Notes: generated by a model not told the origin, from the letters alone. 64,000 nucleotides of DNA from Bacillota bacterium (GCA_023414875.1 JAEZMV010000028.1:62001-126000); one strand, 5' to 3'; positions 9,153-18,883 are shown, numbered from the stretch's first letter. Made by a program: numbers and translations.

Positions 9153-10187
9153 ATGTCATTTTCTAAGGATGTGAAGGAAGAGCTTTCTCTTTTGTTAAGT
9201 AGTGCAAGACACTGCAGGCTGGCAGAACTGGCAGCAATTCTTTCTAGCGGAGGCCGGGTGATACAGTATGGTTCAAAGTATTACTTGAAACTACATACTG
9301 AAAATTTGGTTGTTGCAAGAAAATACTTTACATTGATTCGAAAAACATTTAATATAAAGATTGATGTTTCTGTAAAGACCAATTCCAACTTGAAAAAGAA
9401 TAGAATTTATACCCTTATTATAAAGGATACAGAAACGGTAACACGGATATTACAGGCAACCAAACTATTACCTGGCGAAATGTCCCATGGGGAAATAGCG
9501 AATAACGGGAATAATAATACAGTTACAGAGAAGTCTATAAGTATAGACTTAGGTTTGGCAGATTCCTTGATTGTTCAGAATGCCTGTTGTAAGAGAGCCT
9601 TTATAAGAGGAGCATTCTTATCGTCAGGTTCGATGAGTAATCCAAAAAAAGCTTATCATTTAGAAATCGTTGTATCAAATCTGGCAAAAGCAGAACAGTT
9701 GAGAGATATAATTCAAGCTTTCTCTGTGGATGCAAAGATAGTGATACGTAAAAAGAACTATGTAGTTTATATCAAGGAAGGCTCTCAAATTGTCGATCTG
9801 TTAAATATTATGGAAGCCCATGTTGCATTAATGGATTTGGAAAATGTAAGAATACTTAAGGAAATGCGTAATTCCATCAACCGTCAGGTGAATTGTGAGG
9901 CTGCTAATATTAGTAAAACAGTAGCAGCTGCATCAAAGCAAATCGATGATATTATTTATATTAGAGATAATGTAGGATTAGGCGATTTAGCTGATGGACT
10001 GGAAGACATTGCACGACTTCGAATTGAATATCCGGAAGCTTCCTTAAAGGAATTAGGTGCGATGCTGTTACCACCTATCGGAAAATCCGGTGTTAACCAT
10101 AGATTACGAAAATTAAGTATGATAGCAGATCAATTGCGGGAGAATAAGGAGGAAAATAGTCATGATAACGAAGGAGATTGTAATTAA
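9153..10187 (+). CDS. whiA: WhiA, DNA-binding cell-division/sporulation regulator family
   Basis: WhiA proteins join a degenerate LAGLIDADG homing-endonuclease fold to a C-terminal helix-turn-helix and affect cell division and chromosome segregation in Firmicutes. I start at ATG 9153 (MSFSKDVKEEL, the usual family N-terminus) rather than the GTG at 9129; GGAATGGAG is upstream. The 344 residues include FIRGAFLSSGSMSNPKKAYHLE in the middle and a C-terminal helix-turn-helix (YPEASLKELGAMLLPPIGKS). Its 3' end overlaps the next gene by 26 bases, so the two are probably translationally coupled. Confidence 0.95.
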   Translation: MSFSKDVKEELSLLLSSARHCRLAELAAILSSGGRVIQYGSKYYLKLHTENLVVARKYFTLIRKTFNIKIDVSVKTNSNLKKNRIYTLIIKDTETVTRILQATKLLPGEMSHGEIANNGNNNTVTEKSISIDLGLADSLIVQNACCKRAFIRGAFLSSGSMSNPKKAYHLEIVVSNLAKAEQLRDIIQAFSVDAKIVIRKKNYVVYIKEGSQIVDLLNIMEAHVALMDLENVRILKEMRNSINRQVNCEAANISKTVAAASKQIDDIIYIRDNVGLGDLADGLEDIARLRIEYPEASLKELGAMLLPPIGKSGVNHRLRKLSMIADQLRENKEENSHDNEGDCN

Positions 10188-10416
10188 AATTCCGAATGGT
10201 TTGGAAGCAAGACCGGTTGCATTACTGGTTCAAGTAGCTAGTCAATATGAATGCAGCATCCATGTTGCAAGTAATGAGAAGCGTGTGAATGCAAAAAGTA
10301 TTATGGGTATGATGAGCATGGGTATATCAGCAGGTGAGACGGTTACTGTAATGGCAGACGGACCGGACGAACAGATTGCTATTGATAATATTGAGAAGTA
10401 TTTAAGCAGTAAATAG
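10162..10416 (+). CDS. Crh-like HPr-family protein lacking the PTS histidine
   Basis: The 84-residue protein aligns over its full length with HPr and Crh. At the site of the PTS phosphoacceptor His-15 it has Glu (NGLEARP), whereas Ser-46, the HprK target, is kept (NAKSIMGMMSMG). Bacillus Crh has Gln at position 15 and likewise acts only through Ser-46 phosphorylation with CcpA. Position after rapZ-whiA matches crh. Seen: the substitution and the neighbours. Inferred: it cannot pass phosphate from enzyme I and works in regulation. AAGGAGG is 9 bases before the ATG, inside whiA. Confidence 0.9.
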   Translation: MITKEIVIKIPNGLEARPVALLVQVASQYECSIHVASNEKRVNAKSIMGMMSMGISAGETVTVMADGPDEQIAIDNIEKYLSSK

Positions 10417-10518
10417 TATAAAGGGCAAAATCCTCAAATCGAATTGGAGAATTTGCTTAAGAAGAACTATGATGTTCATGCAATGGCACTCGCAGACGCA
10501 GATGCACTACCCCTCATA

Positions 10519-10572
10519 AATAAGACAGCAGGAAATCAAGCTACTTCGTTGATTGGTTTCTGCTGTCTTATT
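10519..10572 (+). terminator. Long terminator hairpin after the Crh-like gene
   Basis: AATAAGACAGCAG (10519-10531) pairs perfectly with CTGCTGTCTTATT (10560-10572), and the inner AAATCAA pairs with TTGATT after a small bulge. Only a weak T-rich tail (CATTTTCC) follows. Confidence 0.65.
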
Positions 10573-10700
10573 ATCGCATTTTCCTATATAATTTAATAAT
10601 TTTGTAAGGAATATTAACACATACTATGATATAATAAACAGGATAACAATGATATACAATATAAATCAGAGTTGAGTCATGTGGATGAAAGAGGTATGAT

Positions 10701-12125
10701 ATGGCGAATGATAATAATTATGAATTTGGAAAAAGAACGAAAAAGAAATCAAAGAGAATCTTTGTTATTATCTCGATAGAGATAATAACTTTACTCCTTT
10801 TATTTGGGGCGTACAGACTTTATCTTAACCTGGAAGAGGATAAGAAGGATAAATCGAAAGCCGAAGTATTACAGCCTGAGGAGAAAGCAAAAGAAGACAA
10901 GCTATCCGCTGAAGAACAGGAAGCAAAAGCGGAGCAGGAAAGATTAAAAAAGGAATTGGAGGATAGACAGGAGCTGATAACAAAAGCAGACCGGCTTGCT
11001 CTTTCCTATGATTATGAAGGTGCTATTCAGTTAATACAGGGCTATAAAGGTGCCGAAGGTGATTACCAGGTGTATGCAGAACTTTCAGCGGCAGTTGATC
11101 GTTTAGAAGCGGAGAAGGCTGCTTTGTTACTGTATGGTGGATCGTATGATTCGATTACACAGATTAATCATATCTTTTTTCATACATTAATTGCAGATAA
11201 TTCCAAGGCCTTTGACGGTGATTATATGGCAAAGGGTTATAATATGTATATGACTACAATATCAGAATTTAATAAGATTATTCAGAAAATGTATGATGAT
11301 GGATATGTTCTGGTACGGATGTCAGATATAGTGAAGAAGGAAACTCTTGAAGATGGTTCAACAAAATATGTACAGAATGAAATCTACTTAAGAGAAGGGA
11401 AAAAGCCTTTTGTTCTTTCTCAAGATGACGTTAATTACTACGAATATATGAAGACGGATGGCTTTGCTACCAGAATTGTGATAGGTGAGGATGGAAAACT
11501 GACCTGTGAGATGAAATTGGATGACGGATCTACGGTAACCGGTGCATACGATATCGTTCCGATCTTGAATGCCTTTATTGAAGAACACCCTGATTTTTCT
11601 TATAAGGGAGCAAAAGGTGTTCTGGCTTTGACCGGATATGAGGGAGTACTTGGGTATCGTACCAATGATCCTGAATCACCGACCTATGAGGCGGATAAGG
11701 AAGCAGCCACGAAGGTTGCACAAGCGCTGAAAGCAGACGGATGGGAATTTGCTTCCCATAGCTGGGGACATAAGAACATGTTAGAAAAGTCGTTTGAATT
11801 TATAAAAACAGATACAAACCGCTGGCTGGAAGAAGTAGCGCCTATTATCGGACCTACGGACATTCTCATATTTCCGTTTGGAATTGATATCGAGACAACA
11901 ATTGGTAACTATAAGAGTGATAAATATGAGTTCTTAAAGGAGTGCGGCTTCAATTACTACGTTGGTGTATTTAAAGAACCATGGATGCAGATAAAAAACG
12001 AATATGTAAGAATGACCAGAAGACCTTTGGACGGCCAAGCGATGCTTGAATTCCCGGAGAGATTGGTCGATTTATTTGATCCGAAGGATATCATAGATCC
12101 GGAACGTCCGGCAAAAGACTGGTAA
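10701..12125 (+). CDS. Membrane-anchored polysaccharide deacetylase-like protein
   Basis: Residues 1-20 are Lys/Arg-rich, 21-42 form one membrane segment (IFVIISIEIITLLLLFGAY), and 45-100 are highly charged and probably coiled coil (EEQEAKAEQERLKKELE). The C-terminal half shows a carbohydrate-esterase-4 pattern: LSQDDVNYY resembles the catalytic Asp-Asp motif, and SHSWGHKNM matches the metal-binding HSxxH motif. It would remove acetyl groups from cell-wall or surface glycans outside the cell. It is 474 residues, transcribed alone, and ends in a strong terminator. Enzyme class likely, substrate unknown. Confidence 0.8.
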   Translation: MANDNNYEFGKRTKKKSKRIFVIISIEIITLLLLFGAYRLYLNLEEDKKDKSKAEVLQPEEKAKEDKLSAEEQEAKAEQERLKKELEDRQELITKADRLALSYDYEGAIQLIQGYKGAEGDYQVYAELSAAVDRLEAEKAALLLYGGSYDSITQINHIFFHTLIADNSKAFDGDYMAKGYNMYMTTISEFNKIIQKMYDDGYVLVRMSDIVKKETLEDGSTKYVQNEIYLREGKKPFVLSQDDVNYYEYMKTDGFATRIVIGEDGKLTCEMKLDDGSTVTGAYDIVPILNAFIEEHPDFSYKGAKGVLALTGYEGVLGYRTNDPESPTYEADKEAATKVAQALKADGWEFASHSWGHKNMLEKSFEFIKTDTNRWLEEVAPIIGPTDILIFPFGIDIETTIGNYKSDKYEFLKECGFNYYVGVFKEPWMQIKNEYVRMTRRPLDGQAMLEFPERLVDLFDPKDIIDPERPAKDW

Positions 12126-12131
12126 ACTAAG

Positions 12132-12157
12132 AGGGGGTGTGCAAAACACCCCCTTTC
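12132..12157 (+). terminator. Intrinsic terminator after the deacetylase
   Basis: AGGGGGTGT (12132-12140) pairs with ACACCCCCT (12146-12154) over 9 bp around the loop GCAAA, followed by TTTCT. Confidence 0.85.
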
Positions 12158-12215
12158 TGAATGTATACATGCTTTAATTTACCTATATATTCATGTGACT
12201 ACTTTCCATTTTCGA

Positions 12216-12244
12216 TTGACAACCCTAAGGTCGTGACATATGAT
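12216..12244 (+). promoter_or_regulatory. Promoter of dnaE
   Basis: Perfect TTGACA (12216-12221), a 17-base spacer and TATGAT (12239-12244), about 105 bases ahead of the dnaE start. Confidence 0.75.
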
Positions 12245-12351
12245 ATTTAGTAAATCAAATAATGTTTTGTTGAACAAGAACAAATACCTGTGTCAATAAA
12301 ATAAATGGGCTTTTGATGCCCGAACCATAGATAAAGGAAAGGAGGATGAGC

Positions 12352-15300
12352 ATGAATTTTACACATTTACATTTACATACAGAATACAGTCTTCTGGATG
12401 GCTCCGGTAAGATTAAGGAAATGGTACTCAGAGCGAAAGAGCTGGGTATGGACAGTATTGCAATCACGGATCATGGCGTCATGTACGGAGTCATTGACTT
12501 TTATAAAGCGTGTCTGGCAGAAGGGATAAAGCCGATCATCGGCTGTGAGGTTTATGTTGCACCGAATTCCAGGCTGGACCGGGAGCTGGGGGCATCAGAG
12601 GAACGTTATCATCATCTCGTCCTTCTGGCGGAGAATAATACCGGATATCAGAATTTGATGAAAATAGTATCCAAGGGTTTTCTGGAAGGCTTTTACTATA
12701 AACCGCGAGTAGATTATGAGGTTCTTACTCAGTACAGCGAGGGGATTACCGCCTTGAGTGCCTGTCTGGGAGGTGAAGTGGCCGGTAACCTGCTAAGAGG
12801 CTTTTATCCGGAAGCTAAAAATGCTGCATTAAAGCTTCAGAATATATTTGGAGAGGGTCATTTCTTTTTAGAGCTGCAGGACCATGGTATGCAGGAGCAA
12901 AAGACAGTGAACCAGGGATTACTGCGTCTATCACAGGAAACGGGAATTAAACTGGTGGCAACGAATGACGTTCATTATACCTTTGCAGAGGACGCTGATC
13001 CTCATGATATCCTTCTTTGCATTCAGACTCAGAAGAAGGTAAATGAAGAGAACAGAATGCGTTACGAGGGTGGACAGTATTATTTAAAGTCTCCCGAAGA
13101 GATGCTTCAGATATTCCCATATGCAAGGGAAGCACTGGAGAATACATATGAAATTGCACAAAGGTGTAATGTAACAATAGCCTTTGGAGAGTATAAATTA
13201 CCACTTTATCCGGTTCCGGCTCCCTACATGGCTTATGATTATCTTAAAAAGTTATGTTTGGAGGGTCTGCAGGTAAGATATGAACCAATCTCGGAGCAAT
13301 TAAAGGAGCGTTTGGAATATGAGCTTGAGACAATTCGTAATATGGGATTTGTTGATTACTTTTTAATTGTTTGGGATTTTATTAAGTATGCAAGGGATAA
13401 TAACATCATAGTGGGACCGGGACGCGGTAGTGCAGCCGGCTCCCTAGTATCTTACTCCCTTGGGATCACTGATATTGATCCAATCAAATATAATCTTTTG
13501 TTTGAGCGTTTCCTTAATCCGGAGCGTTTGACCATGCCTGATATCGATATTGACTTCTGCTTCGAGCGAAGACAGGAGGTAATCGATTATGTAACCGCCA
13601 AATACGGAAAGGACAAGGTGGTTCAGATCGTTACCTTTGGTACCATGGCCGCTAGGGGAGTAATCAGGGATGTGGGACGCGCGCTTGATATGTCCTACGC
13701 TCAGGTAGATACCATTGCTAAGATGATTCCAACGGAGCTTGGAATCACGATTGATAAGGCATTAGCTGCCAATAAGGAACTTCATCAGTTATATGAAAAC
13801 AACCAGGATGTGAAATACCTGATTGATATGTCAAAAAGGCTGGAGGGCCTGCCAAGGCATACCTCCATGCATGCAGCCGGAGTTGTAATCGGTAAATCCA
13901 GTATTGACGAATATGTGCCTTTATCACGTTCCTCCGACGAATCCATCACAACTCAGTTTACAATGACCACACTTGAAGAGCTGGGACTTCTTAAAATGGA
14001 CTTTTTGGGTCTTCGTACACTTACGGTTATCCAGAATGCAGAGGCTCTGGTTAATAAAAGAAAAGACATACAGAATACATTTAATATTAAAAAAATAGAT
14101 TATAGTGATACGAAAGTATATGATCTGATTGCGTCCGGTAGGACAGAGGGTATCTTCCAGTTAGAAAGTGCAGGAATGAAGAGCTTTATGAAGGAATTAA
14201 AGCCCCGTACCCTGGAGGATGTTATCGCAGGTATTGCACTATACCGTCCCGGACCGATGGACTTTATCCCGAAATATATCAAGGGAAAGAACGAAGCCGG
14301 TAAAATCCTGTATGAATGCCCACAGCTGGAGCCGATATTATCCCCCACCTACGGCTGTATCGTGTATCAGGAGCAGGTTATGCAGATCGTACGGGAACTT
14401 GCAGGCTATAGCTTTGGACGAAGCGACTTGGTTCGTCGTGCCATGTCTAAGAAAAAAGAGTCAGTTATGATAAAGGAACGTAAAACCTTTGTTTACGGTA
14501 ACCCCGAAGAAGACGTTCCCGGCTGTATCAACAATGGAATTCCGGAAGCAGTAGCAAATCATATCTTTGATGAAATGATGGATTTTGCTAAATATGCCTT
14601 CAACAAATCCCATGCTGCAGCCTATGCGGTCATTTCCTATGAAACTGCTTACTTAAAATGTTACTATCCGGTGGAGTTTATGGCGGCACTGATGACCTCA
14701 GTGATAGATAACCCCGGTAAAGTATCAGAATATATCTTTACCTGCAGGCAGATGGATATCGAGATTTTGCCCCCTGATATTAATGAAGGGGATGCAGTAT
14801 TTACAGTATCAAACGGAGCAATCCGTTATGCATTATCAGCGATCAAAGGTATTGGAAAACCGGTGATTGAAGCAATTGTTTCAGAGCGTGAAGAAAATGG
14901 CCCCTTTCTTAATCTGAAGGATTTTGGTACCAGATTATCCGGCAAGGAAGTGAATAAGCGGACCATAGAAAGCTTTATCAAGGCAGGAGTATTTAATAAT
15001 CTTCATTCAAACCGTAGACAGCTGATGATGAGTTATGTTCAAATTATTGATAACATAGCAGCCGAGAAGAAAAAATCCCTGACCGGGCAAATGACCCTAT
15101 TTGATTTTGCAGGCGAAGAGGATAGGCAGGAATATGAGCTGACACTGCCCGAGGTAACTGAGTATGCTAAGGAGCAGCTTCTAGCCTTTGAGAAAGAGGT
15201 ATTAGGAATCTATGTCAGTGGCCATCCGTTGGAAGCTTATGAAAATAGAATCAAGAAAAATGTTACTGCAAGCTCAAATGATTTTGCGATCGATGAAGAA

Positions 15301-15840
15301 ACTGAAAAGCCAAAGGTGATCGATGGAAGGACCGAAATCATCGGTGGAATGGTAACGGCGAAAACAATTAAGACGACGAGAAATAATAGTATGATGGCAT
15401 TTATCCTGTTGGAGGATTTATTTGGTGTCGTTGAGGTAATAATATTCCCAAAGGATTTTGAAAAATTTAAAGCGATGCTTGAACCTGACCAAAAGATTTT
15501 CATCCGTGGAAAGGTATCCGTTGAGGAAGAAAAAGCAGCGAAGCTGATTTGTCAGGATATCATTCCTTTTGATAGTATACCGCAGGAGGTTTGGATTAAA
15601 TATAAAAACCTGGAGGCATTCCAAAAAAATGAACAATCCTTATATGCTTTACTGGATGAATACGATGGTAATGATTCGGTTATCATTTTTTGTGAAGAGG
15701 AGAAATGCATGAAAAAGTTGCCCAAAAGTAGGTGTGTTAAAGCCGATAAAGACCTAATTCATCGTTTATCGTCAATATATTCGGAAGAAAATGTACGAAT
15801 TACAGAAAAGAGTATTGAAAAAGTGGGAAAAATAGATTAG
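12352..15840 (+). CDS. dnaE: DNA polymerase III subunit alpha, DnaE type
   Basis: Replicative polymerase of the C family; in Firmicutes DnaE extends lagging-strand primers next to PolC. The start is ATG 12352, six bases after GGAGG (12341-12345); the ATG at 12346 abuts the ribosome site. The 1,162 residues show an N-terminal PHP domain (HLHTEYSLLDG, ITDHGVMYG), the palm motifs GPGRGSAAGSLVSY and PDIDIDF with catalytic Asp residues, helix-hairpin-helix sequence near 830, and an OB-fold around 1,000 (IIGGMVTAKTIKT). pfkA follows 46 bases downstream, as in many clostridia. Confidence 0.97.
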   Translation: MNFTHLHLHTEYSLLDGSGKIKEMVLRAKELGMDSIAITDHGVMYGVIDFYKACLAEGIKPIIGCEVYVAPNSRLDRELGASEERYHHLVLLAENNTGYQNLMKIVSKGFLEGFYYKPRVDYEVLTQYSEGITALSACLGGEVAGNLLRGFYPEAKNAALKLQNIFGEGHFFLELQDHGMQEQKTVNQGLLRLSQETGIKLVATNDVHYTFAEDADPHDILLCIQTQKKVNEENRMRYEGGQYYLKSPEEMLQIFPYAREALENTYEIAQRCNVTIAFGEYKLPLYPVPAPYMAYDYLKKLCLEGLQVRYEPISEQLKERLEYELETIRNMGFVDYFLIVWDFIKYARDNNIIVGPGRGSAAGSLVSYSLGITDIDPIKYNLLFERFLNPERLTMPDIDIDFCFERRQEVIDYVTAKYGKDKVVQIVTFGTMAARGVIRDVGRALDMSYAQVDTIAKMIPTELGITIDKALAANKELHQLYENNQDVKYLIDMSKRLEGLPRHTSMHAAGVVIGKSSIDEYVPLSRSSDESITTQFTMTTLEELGLLKMDFLGLRTLTVIQNAEALVNKRKDIQNTFNIKKIDYSDTKVYDLIASGRTEGIFQLESAGMKSFMKELKPRTLEDVIAGIALYRPGPMDFIPKYIKGKNEAGKILYECPQLEPILSPTYGCIVYQEQVMQIVRELAGYSFGRSDLVRRAMSKKKESVMIKERKTFVYGNPEEDVPGCINNGIPEAVANHIFDEMMDFAKYAFNKSHAAAYAVISYETAYLKCYYPVEFMAALMTSVIDNPGKVSEYIFTCRQMDIEILPPDINEGDAVFTVSNGAIRYALSAIKGIGKPVIEAIVSEREENGPFLNLKDFGTRLSGKEVNKRTIESFIKAGVFNNLHSNRRQLMMSYVQIIDNIAAEKKKSLTGQMTLFDFAGEEDRQEYELTLPEVTEYAKEQLLAFEKEVLGIYVSGHPLEAYENRIKKNVTASSNDFAIDEETEKPKVIDGRTEIIGGMVTAKTIKTTRNNSMMAFILLEDLFGVVEVIIFPKDFEKFKAMLEPDQKIFIRGKVSVEEEKAAKLICQDIIPFDSIPQEVWIKYKNLEAFQKNEQSLYALLDEYDGNDSVIIFCEEEKCMKKLPKSRCVKADKDLIHRLSSIYSEENVRITEKSIEKVGKID

Positions 15841-15886
15841 AATACTGTCATTGTTTCGTTGTTAAATTAATTGGAGGATAATTATA

Positions 15887-16858
15887 ATGGGAAATGTGAA
15901 GACGATCGGAGTGTTAACCAGCGGTGGGGATGCACCGGGTATGAATGCAGCGATCAGAGCTGTGGTTAGAACAGCATTAGCAGCTGGCCTAAAAGTAAAA
16001 GGCATCAGAAGAGGATATAATGGTTTGTTAGAAGAAGATATTGTAGATATGGACGTAAGAAGTGTATCCGATATCATTCAAAGAGGCGGAACCATTCTTT
16101 ATACAGCACGTTGTCTTGAAATGCTGAAACCGGAGGTTCAGGATTTAGCTGCTGACATCTGTAGAAAGCATGAAATAGACGGCTTGGTGGTAATCGGCGG
16201 AGACGGTTCCTTTAAAGGAGCGCAGGTACTTGCTAGAAGGGGAATCAATGCAGTAGGAATTCCCGGAACTATTGACTTGGATATTGCTTGTACAGATTAT
16301 ACGATCGGTTTTGATACAGCAGTTAATACTGCTATGGAGACTATAGATAAAGTTAGAGATACCTCTACCTCCCACGAAAGGTGCAGTGTCATCGAGGTTA
16401 TGGGTAGACATGCCGGTTATATCGCCTTATGGTGCGGTATAGCAAACGGAGCTGAAGAGATACTGATTTCTGAGCGTTATGATTATGATGAGCAGAGAAT
16501 TATCAATAGTATCATTGATAAACGCAAAACTGGTAAGAAACATTACATTATAGTAAATGCTGAAGGTGTTGGTGATTCCAACGGTATGGCGAAGAGAATT
16601 GAAGCTGCTACCGGAATGGAAACCAGAGCAACCATCATCGGTCATGCGCAGAGGGGTGGAAGTCCTACCACCAGAGACCGTGTTTATGCTTCCATGATGG
16701 GTGCTAAGGCGGTAGATTTACTCGTAGCTGGCGCTTCAAAACGTATCGTAGGTTATAAAGACGGTAAATTTGTAGATTTCGATATTGAAGAAGGCTTAGC
16801 AATGACTAAGGATGTTGATCAATATATGTATGAATTGTCCAAGAGACTTTCCAAATAA
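15887..16858 (+). CDS. pfkA: ATP-dependent 6-phosphofructokinase
   Basis: It phosphorylates fructose 6-phosphate in glycolysis. The 323 residues contain the ATP loop TSGGDAPGMNA, GGDGSFKGA with the Gly typical of ATP rather than pyrophosphate use, the catalytic region GTIDLDIACTDYTIGFDT, MGRHAGYIAL and AQRGGSPT. The usual TIDNDIPGTD reads TIDLDIACTD here, changing Asn to Leu and Pro-Gly to Ala-Cys next to the catalytic Asp; both Asp residues are kept. TTGGAGG precedes the ATG. It is probably co-transcribed with dnaE and ends in a terminator. Confidence 0.96.
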   Translation: MGNVKTIGVLTSGGDAPGMNAAIRAVVRTALAAGLKVKGIRRGYNGLLEEDIVDMDVRSVSDIIQRGGTILYTARCLEMLKPEVQDLAADICRKHEIDGLVVIGGDGSFKGAQVLARRGINAVGIPGTIDLDIACTDYTIGFDTAVNTAMETIDKVRDTSTSHERCSVIEVMGRHAGYIALWCGIANGAEEILISERYDYDEQRIINSIIDKRKTGKKHYIIVNAEGVGDSNGMAKRIEAATGMETRATIIGHAQRGGSPTTRDRVYASMMGAKAVDLLVAGASKRIVGYKDGKFVDFDIEEGLAMTKDVDQYMYELSKRLSK

Positions 16859-16888
16859 AATACTGAAATAATATACAGCCAGAAAAGG

Positions 16889-16937
16889 TCGGGTTATTAT
16901 CAGAAACTAAAGTTTTTGATGATTACTCGGGCTTTTT
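16889..16937 (+). terminator. Terminator after pfkA
   Basis: A stem of about 20 bp with several G-U pairs and one mismatch joins 16889-16908 to 16911-16930 around a tiny loop, followed by GCTTTTT. It lies just before the TTG-started ABC exporter gene. Confidence 0.65.
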
Positions 16938-16959
16938 CTCATAAAAGAGAGGTGTAAAG

Positions 16960-18723
16960 TTGAGTAATAAAACAAAGAAGTTTTTATCTTATTATCGTCC
17001 ATATTTAGGATTATTTTTTGCAGATATGTTTTTTGCACTTCTCGCAGCAGGGATATCCTTAGTTTATCCGATGATTGTTCGTTACATAACGAACTCTGTT
17101 TTGACAAAGGCAGAGTTGTCAGGTGCCATCCCGGTGATTATAAACCTTCTATTAGTAATGCTCGGTTTAGCAGTATTAGAATACATAAGCACTTATTTTA
17201 TCTCTTATAAGGGACACATCATGGGTGCAAAAATGGAATATGATATGCGTAATGATCTTTTTGAGCATTATCAAAAGTTATCCTTTAATTTTTATGATAA
17301 TCAAAAAACCGGACAGCTCATGTCCAGGATTACCAATGATTTGTTCGATATTACAGAGCTGTGTCACCATGGTCCCGAGGATATCGTAATATCAATCATT
17401 AAGTTTTTTGGAGCATTTATTATATTGATTCGGATTAATCTACCTCTTACAATATTGATATTTGCATTTTTGCCTATGATGTTTTTGTTTGCATATTATA
17501 TGAGAGGAAAGATGAATCGTGCGTTTCGAAAGAACCGGGAGCGGATTGCCGAAATCAATGCTCAGGTAGAGGATAACCTGTCAGGTATTCGTGTGGTGAA
17601 ATCTTTTGCGAATGAAGAAATTGAGATTGAGAAGTTCCATCAAGGCAATTCTCGTTTTGTAGAAAGCAAGCGAAACAGCTATTTTACGATGGCAGGTTTT
17701 CACTCTGGGCTTACTCTGTTTACGGGATTAATAAATATTGCTATGATAGCCGGAGGTAGTATCTTCATTGCCAAAGATATGATAGAAGTGAATGATTTGC
17801 TGACATTTTTACTGTACATCAATACCCTGATAGAACCGGTACGGAAACTGATTAACTTTACCGAAAGTTTTCAAAACGGAATGACCGGTTTTGATCGTTT
17901 CTACGATATTATGAGCATTGACCCGGATATTACGGACAAAAAGGATGCTAAGTTACTTAGTGAGGTTAAGGGTAATATAGAATTTTGCAATGTAGCTTTT
18001 AAATATAATGATACGTTATCCGATGTATTCCACAACATTAACCTAAAGGTAGCAGCAGGGGAATATATTGCGCTGGTAGGTTCTTCCGGTGTAGGTAAGA
18101 CCACAATGTGTAGCTTGATACCACGTTTTTATGAGGTTACGGAAGGTTTCATTAAAATTGATGAGATGGATATTCGGGAAATCTCTTTGCGTTCCTTAAG
18201 AAAAAACATTGGAATTGTTCAACAAGATGTTTATCTCTTTGCTGGAACCGTAATGGATAATATCAAATACGGAAGGCTTGAGGCTACCGAGGAAGAGATA
18301 ATTGAAGCAGCGAAGAATGCCAATGCCCATGAGTTTATTATGGAGTTGCCGGATGGATATCATACCTATATAGGCCAAAGAGGAATTAAGCTCTCCGGTG
18401 GACAGAAGCAACGGCTTAGCATTGCTAGGGTGTTTTTGAAGAATCCTCCAATTTTAATTTTTGATGAAGCTACCTCGTCCCTCGATAATGAAAGCGAGAA
18501 GGTCGTGCAGGATTCGCTGGAAAAGCTTGCGCATAACCGTACAACCTTTGTCATAGCGCACAGATTATCCACGATAAAGAATGCGAAGAGGATACTGGTT
18601 TTAACTGAGGAAGGAATTAAGGAATCCGGTACTCATGAAGAGCTGCTTCGTAATAATGGTGTCTATGCAAATCTATACCGTATGACCTACGAGAAAAGTC
18701 ATGGGGATAGCATTACTAATTAA
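16960..18723 (+). CDS. ABC exporter with fused membrane and ATPase domains
   Basis: A 587-residue half-transporter. About six membrane segments occupy residues 15-310 (PYLGLFFADMFFALLAAGIS and on), with coupling-helix sequence around 100-230. The ATPase domain has Walker A GSSGVGKTT (about 375), signature LSGGQKQR, Walker B PILIFDEATS and the switch His in AHRLST. It would act as a homodimer or with another half. Type IV exporters of this kind move drugs, lipids or peptides; no neighbour indicates the substrate. The start is TTG behind GAGAGGTG. No second half-transporter is adjacent. Confidence 0.93.
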   Translation: MSNKTKKFLSYYRPYLGLFFADMFFALLAAGISLVYPMIVRYITNSVLTKAELSGAIPVIINLLLVMLGLAVLEYISTYFISYKGHIMGAKMEYDMRNDLFEHYQKLSFNFYDNQKTGQLMSRITNDLFDITELCHHGPEDIVISIIKFFGAFIILIRINLPLTILIFAFLPMMFLFAYYMRGKMNRAFRKNRERIAEINAQVEDNLSGIRVVKSFANEEIEIEKFHQGNSRFVESKRNSYFTMAGFHSGLTLFTGLINIAMIAGGSIFIAKDMIEVNDLLTFLLYINTLIEPVRKLINFTESFQNGMTGFDRFYDIMSIDPDITDKKDAKLLSEVKGNIEFCNVAFKYNDTLSDVFHNINLKVAAGEYIALVGSSGVGKTTMCSLIPRFYEVTEGFIKIDEMDIREISLRSLRKNIGIVQQDVYLFAGTVMDNIKYGRLEATEEEIIEAAKNANAHEFIMELPDGYHTYIGQRGIKLSGGQKQRLSIARVFLKNPPILIFDEATSSLDNESEKVVQDSLEKLAHNRTTFVIAHRLSTIKNAKRILVLTEEGIKESGTHEELLRNNGVYANLYRMTYEKSHGDSITN

Positions 18724-18742
18724 ATATATTATTGAAAATGAG

Positions 18743-18799
18743 GCTGAATTTGTAAGGAGACACCGGAATAAGTTTCCTTGGGGATTCAGCTATATTTTT
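18743..18799 (+). terminator. Terminator after the ABC exporter
   Basis: GCTGAAT (18743-18749) pairs with ATTCAGC (18784-18790) and AAGGA pairs with TCCTT inside it; the run TATATTTTT follows. Confidence 0.7.
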
Positions 18800-18853
18800 G
18801 GAACGATATAGGGTTTACCCGCGTCTAATGTATAAGAAAGGCAGATTGTTAGT

Positions 18854-18883
18854 TGCATCCATTTTTATCATTTACATCGTCTA
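18854..18883 (+). promoter_or_regulatory. Possible ECF-sigma promoter ahead of the sigma factor gene
   Basis: TTGCATCC (18853-18860), a 17-base T-rich spacer and CGTCTA (18878-18883). Many ECF promoters have an AAC-like -35 and a CGTC-type -10. It lies about 85 bases before the sigma gene, which would fit autoregulation. No sigma-A promoter of better quality was seen there. Confidence 0.4.
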
